In this document: piece after piece, positions 63,051-64,000 of the stretch
Layout of the letters: every line of letters starts with the position of its first letter
How positions within the stretch are numbered: the first letter of the stretch is position 1
Source of the DNA: Flaviflexus ciconiae
GTDB taxonomy: Bacteria; Actinomycetota; Actinomycetes; Actinomycetales; Actinomycetaceae
Reading direction: 5' to 3'
Length of the DNA stretch: 64,000 bases
Assembly (NCBI RefSeq): GCF_003971195.1
Contig: NZ_CP034593.1
Span: 2,542,001-2,606,000 of the forward strand
The notes under the pieces: model-generated
Seen by the model: only the letters and a program-made list of their open reading frames with translations
Database searches by the model: none
Told to the model about the DNA's origin: nothing
Program-made: the position numbers and the translations under genes

Positions 63051-64000
63051 TTGAACGCCCAAGCACCCCGCGTCCGGACACTCGGACTCCACATCGCCGA
63101 TGTTCTCGGACGGTACGTCGACAAGATTCCCGATGGCCAGGGACTGACCCTGCTTGATGAGATCAAGCTGACCGTGGCAGGCACCGCTGCTGCACCCGCA
63201 GTCAACCTTGCTCGCCTCGGAGTTCCCATCGCAACGTCCGGTGTTGTTGGCGACGATGCTCTGGGCCAGTTTGTTCGGTCCACGATGGAAGGGGAGGGCG
63301 TTGACGTCACGAACCTCCGCGTAGATGCATCAGCTCCGACCTCTGCCTCGATGCTCAACATCCGCCGCGACGGTAGCCGTCCCGCACTCCACGTTGTTGG
63401 TGCTAACGGCAAGATCTCCCCGGAAGACCTGACCGATGACATTCTGGAGGGCATCGAGATTCTCCACCTCGGTGGAGTGGGTCTCATGCCCGGCATCGAC
63501 GGTCCCGCAACGGTCGATTTCCTTCGCCGTGCGAAGGAAAAGGGCATTATTGTGACCCTTGACCTGCTGCCCACGGGCTCCGCTTCCGACCACGAGGCAC
63601 TCGATGACTGCCTGCCCTACGTGGACTACATCCTCCCCTCCGACGATGACTCCCTGCTCCTGTCGGGTGCGGACAACTACGCGGATGCTGCTCGCTGGTT
63701 CCTTGACCGCGGCGTCAAGACCGCGATCATCACCCTTGGTGCCGAGGGCGTCAGCATCAGCACGAAGGGCGACATCGATCGTCGCTACCCCACCACGAAG
63801 GTCGATGTCGTTGACACGACGGGCTGTGGCGACGCATTCGCCTCCGGACTCATCCTCGGCCTCCTCGACGGTGAGCCGGTCGAAGAAGCTGCTCGCCTGG
63901 GCATGGCCTGCGGTTCACTCGTCGCCCAGGGGCTGGGCTCCGATGCGGTTCTCGAATCCTACGAACAGGCGAAGGCATTCGCCGATACCCTCCCTCGCGT
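63051..64000 (+). CDS. PfkB-family carbohydrate kinase (3' end outside window)
   Basis: From the TTG at 63051 (GAGGAGG six bases before it) an open frame runs to the window edge, over 316 residues. Ribokinase-fold marks: GTAAAPAVNLARLGVPIATS then GVVGDDALGQFVR (N-terminal substrate motif) and DVVDTTGCGDAFASGLILGL (C-terminal ATP motif with catalytic Asp). It phosphorylates a sugar or nucleoside; 2-keto-sugar, ribose or adenosine kinases are alternatives. Its ATP site ends near the window edge, so only a few residues are missing. Confidence 0.9.
   Translation, partial: MNAQAPRVRTLGLHIADVLGRYVDKIPDGQGLTLLDEIKLTVAGTAAAPAVNLARLGVPIATSGVVGDDALGQFVRSTMEGEGVDVTNLRVDASAPTSASMLNIRRDGSRPALHVVGANGKISPEDLTDDILEGIEILHLGGVGLMPGIDGPATVDFLRRAKEKGIIVTLDLLPTGSASDHEALDDCLPYVDYILPSDDDSLLLSGADNYADAARWFLDRGVKTAIITLGAEGVSISTKGDIDRRYPTTKVDVVDTTGCGDAFASGLILGLLDGEPVEEAARLGMACGSLVAQGLGSDAVLESYEQAKAFADTLPR

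Overview
The window looks like chromosomal DNA of a high-GC Gram-positive bacterium, probably an actinobacterium of the Actinomycetaceae type. This rests on moderate-to-high GC, many GTG/TTG starts, small lipoproteins with Pro/Thr/Glu-rich linkers, a Tat-exported DMSO-reductase-family enzyme, and the style of the regulators. The species cannot be fixed from the sequence alone. The DNA mixes intact metabolic operons with accessory tracts full of insertion sequences and gene fragments.

Layout. 1-3.7 kb: GntR regulator divergent from a zinc alcohol dehydrogenase and a four-carbon sugar-acid kinase/decarboxylase pair (tetronate use). 3.8-7.9 kb: broken nucleoside permease, a decayed IS3 element split by an IS110 element, and a YjbR-like stub. 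8.2-9.2 kb: AzlCD amino-acid exporter. 10.4-14.4 kb: second sugar-acid locus (kinase, dehydrogenase, GntP permease). 9.4-18.7 kb also holds four small lipoproteins and a dead aldehyde dehydrogenase. 19.2-25 kb: orphan molybdopterin oxidoreductase, DUF2804 protein, PiT phosphate transporter. 25.4-28.4 kb: IS3 element plus remnants of an amine/alcohol oxidation locus. 28.4-33.1 kb: two tandem UvrD-like helicases. 33.4-39.2 kb: GAF/PucR regulator divergent from a lactonase, zinc-ribbon, alcohol dehydrogenase, aldehyde dehydrogenase operon that resembles gamma-butyrolactone degradation. 39.4-42.2 kb: mosaic of gene stubs. 42.2-47.5 kb: NucS-like nuclease, a large lipoprotein, and three small paralogous genes, two of them behind near-identical structured leaders that match the SAM-I/SAM-IV riboswitch core. 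48-52 kb: DUF2254 protein, ParDE toxin-antitoxin, and a DUF4143 ATPase with four exact-period 23-bp repeats before its start. 52.2-59 kb: two-component system, UhpT/GlpT-type transporter and an iron-type ABC importer, together resembling an organophosphate sensing and uptake locus (uhp/afu/pgt-like). 59-64 kb: degenerate zincin-like protein, lipase-like hydrolase, serine-recombinase remnant, intact IS256 element, and a PfkB kinase preceded by a tiny Trp-containing leader peptide.

A caution runs through the window. At least ten otherwise well-preserved reading frames are broken by a one-base change in a short homopolymer. Several calls marked pseudogene may therefore be intact genes hit by sequencing error. 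The aldehyde dehydrogenase at 16.6 kb, which also has an in-frame stop, and the IS-truncated fragments look truly dead.
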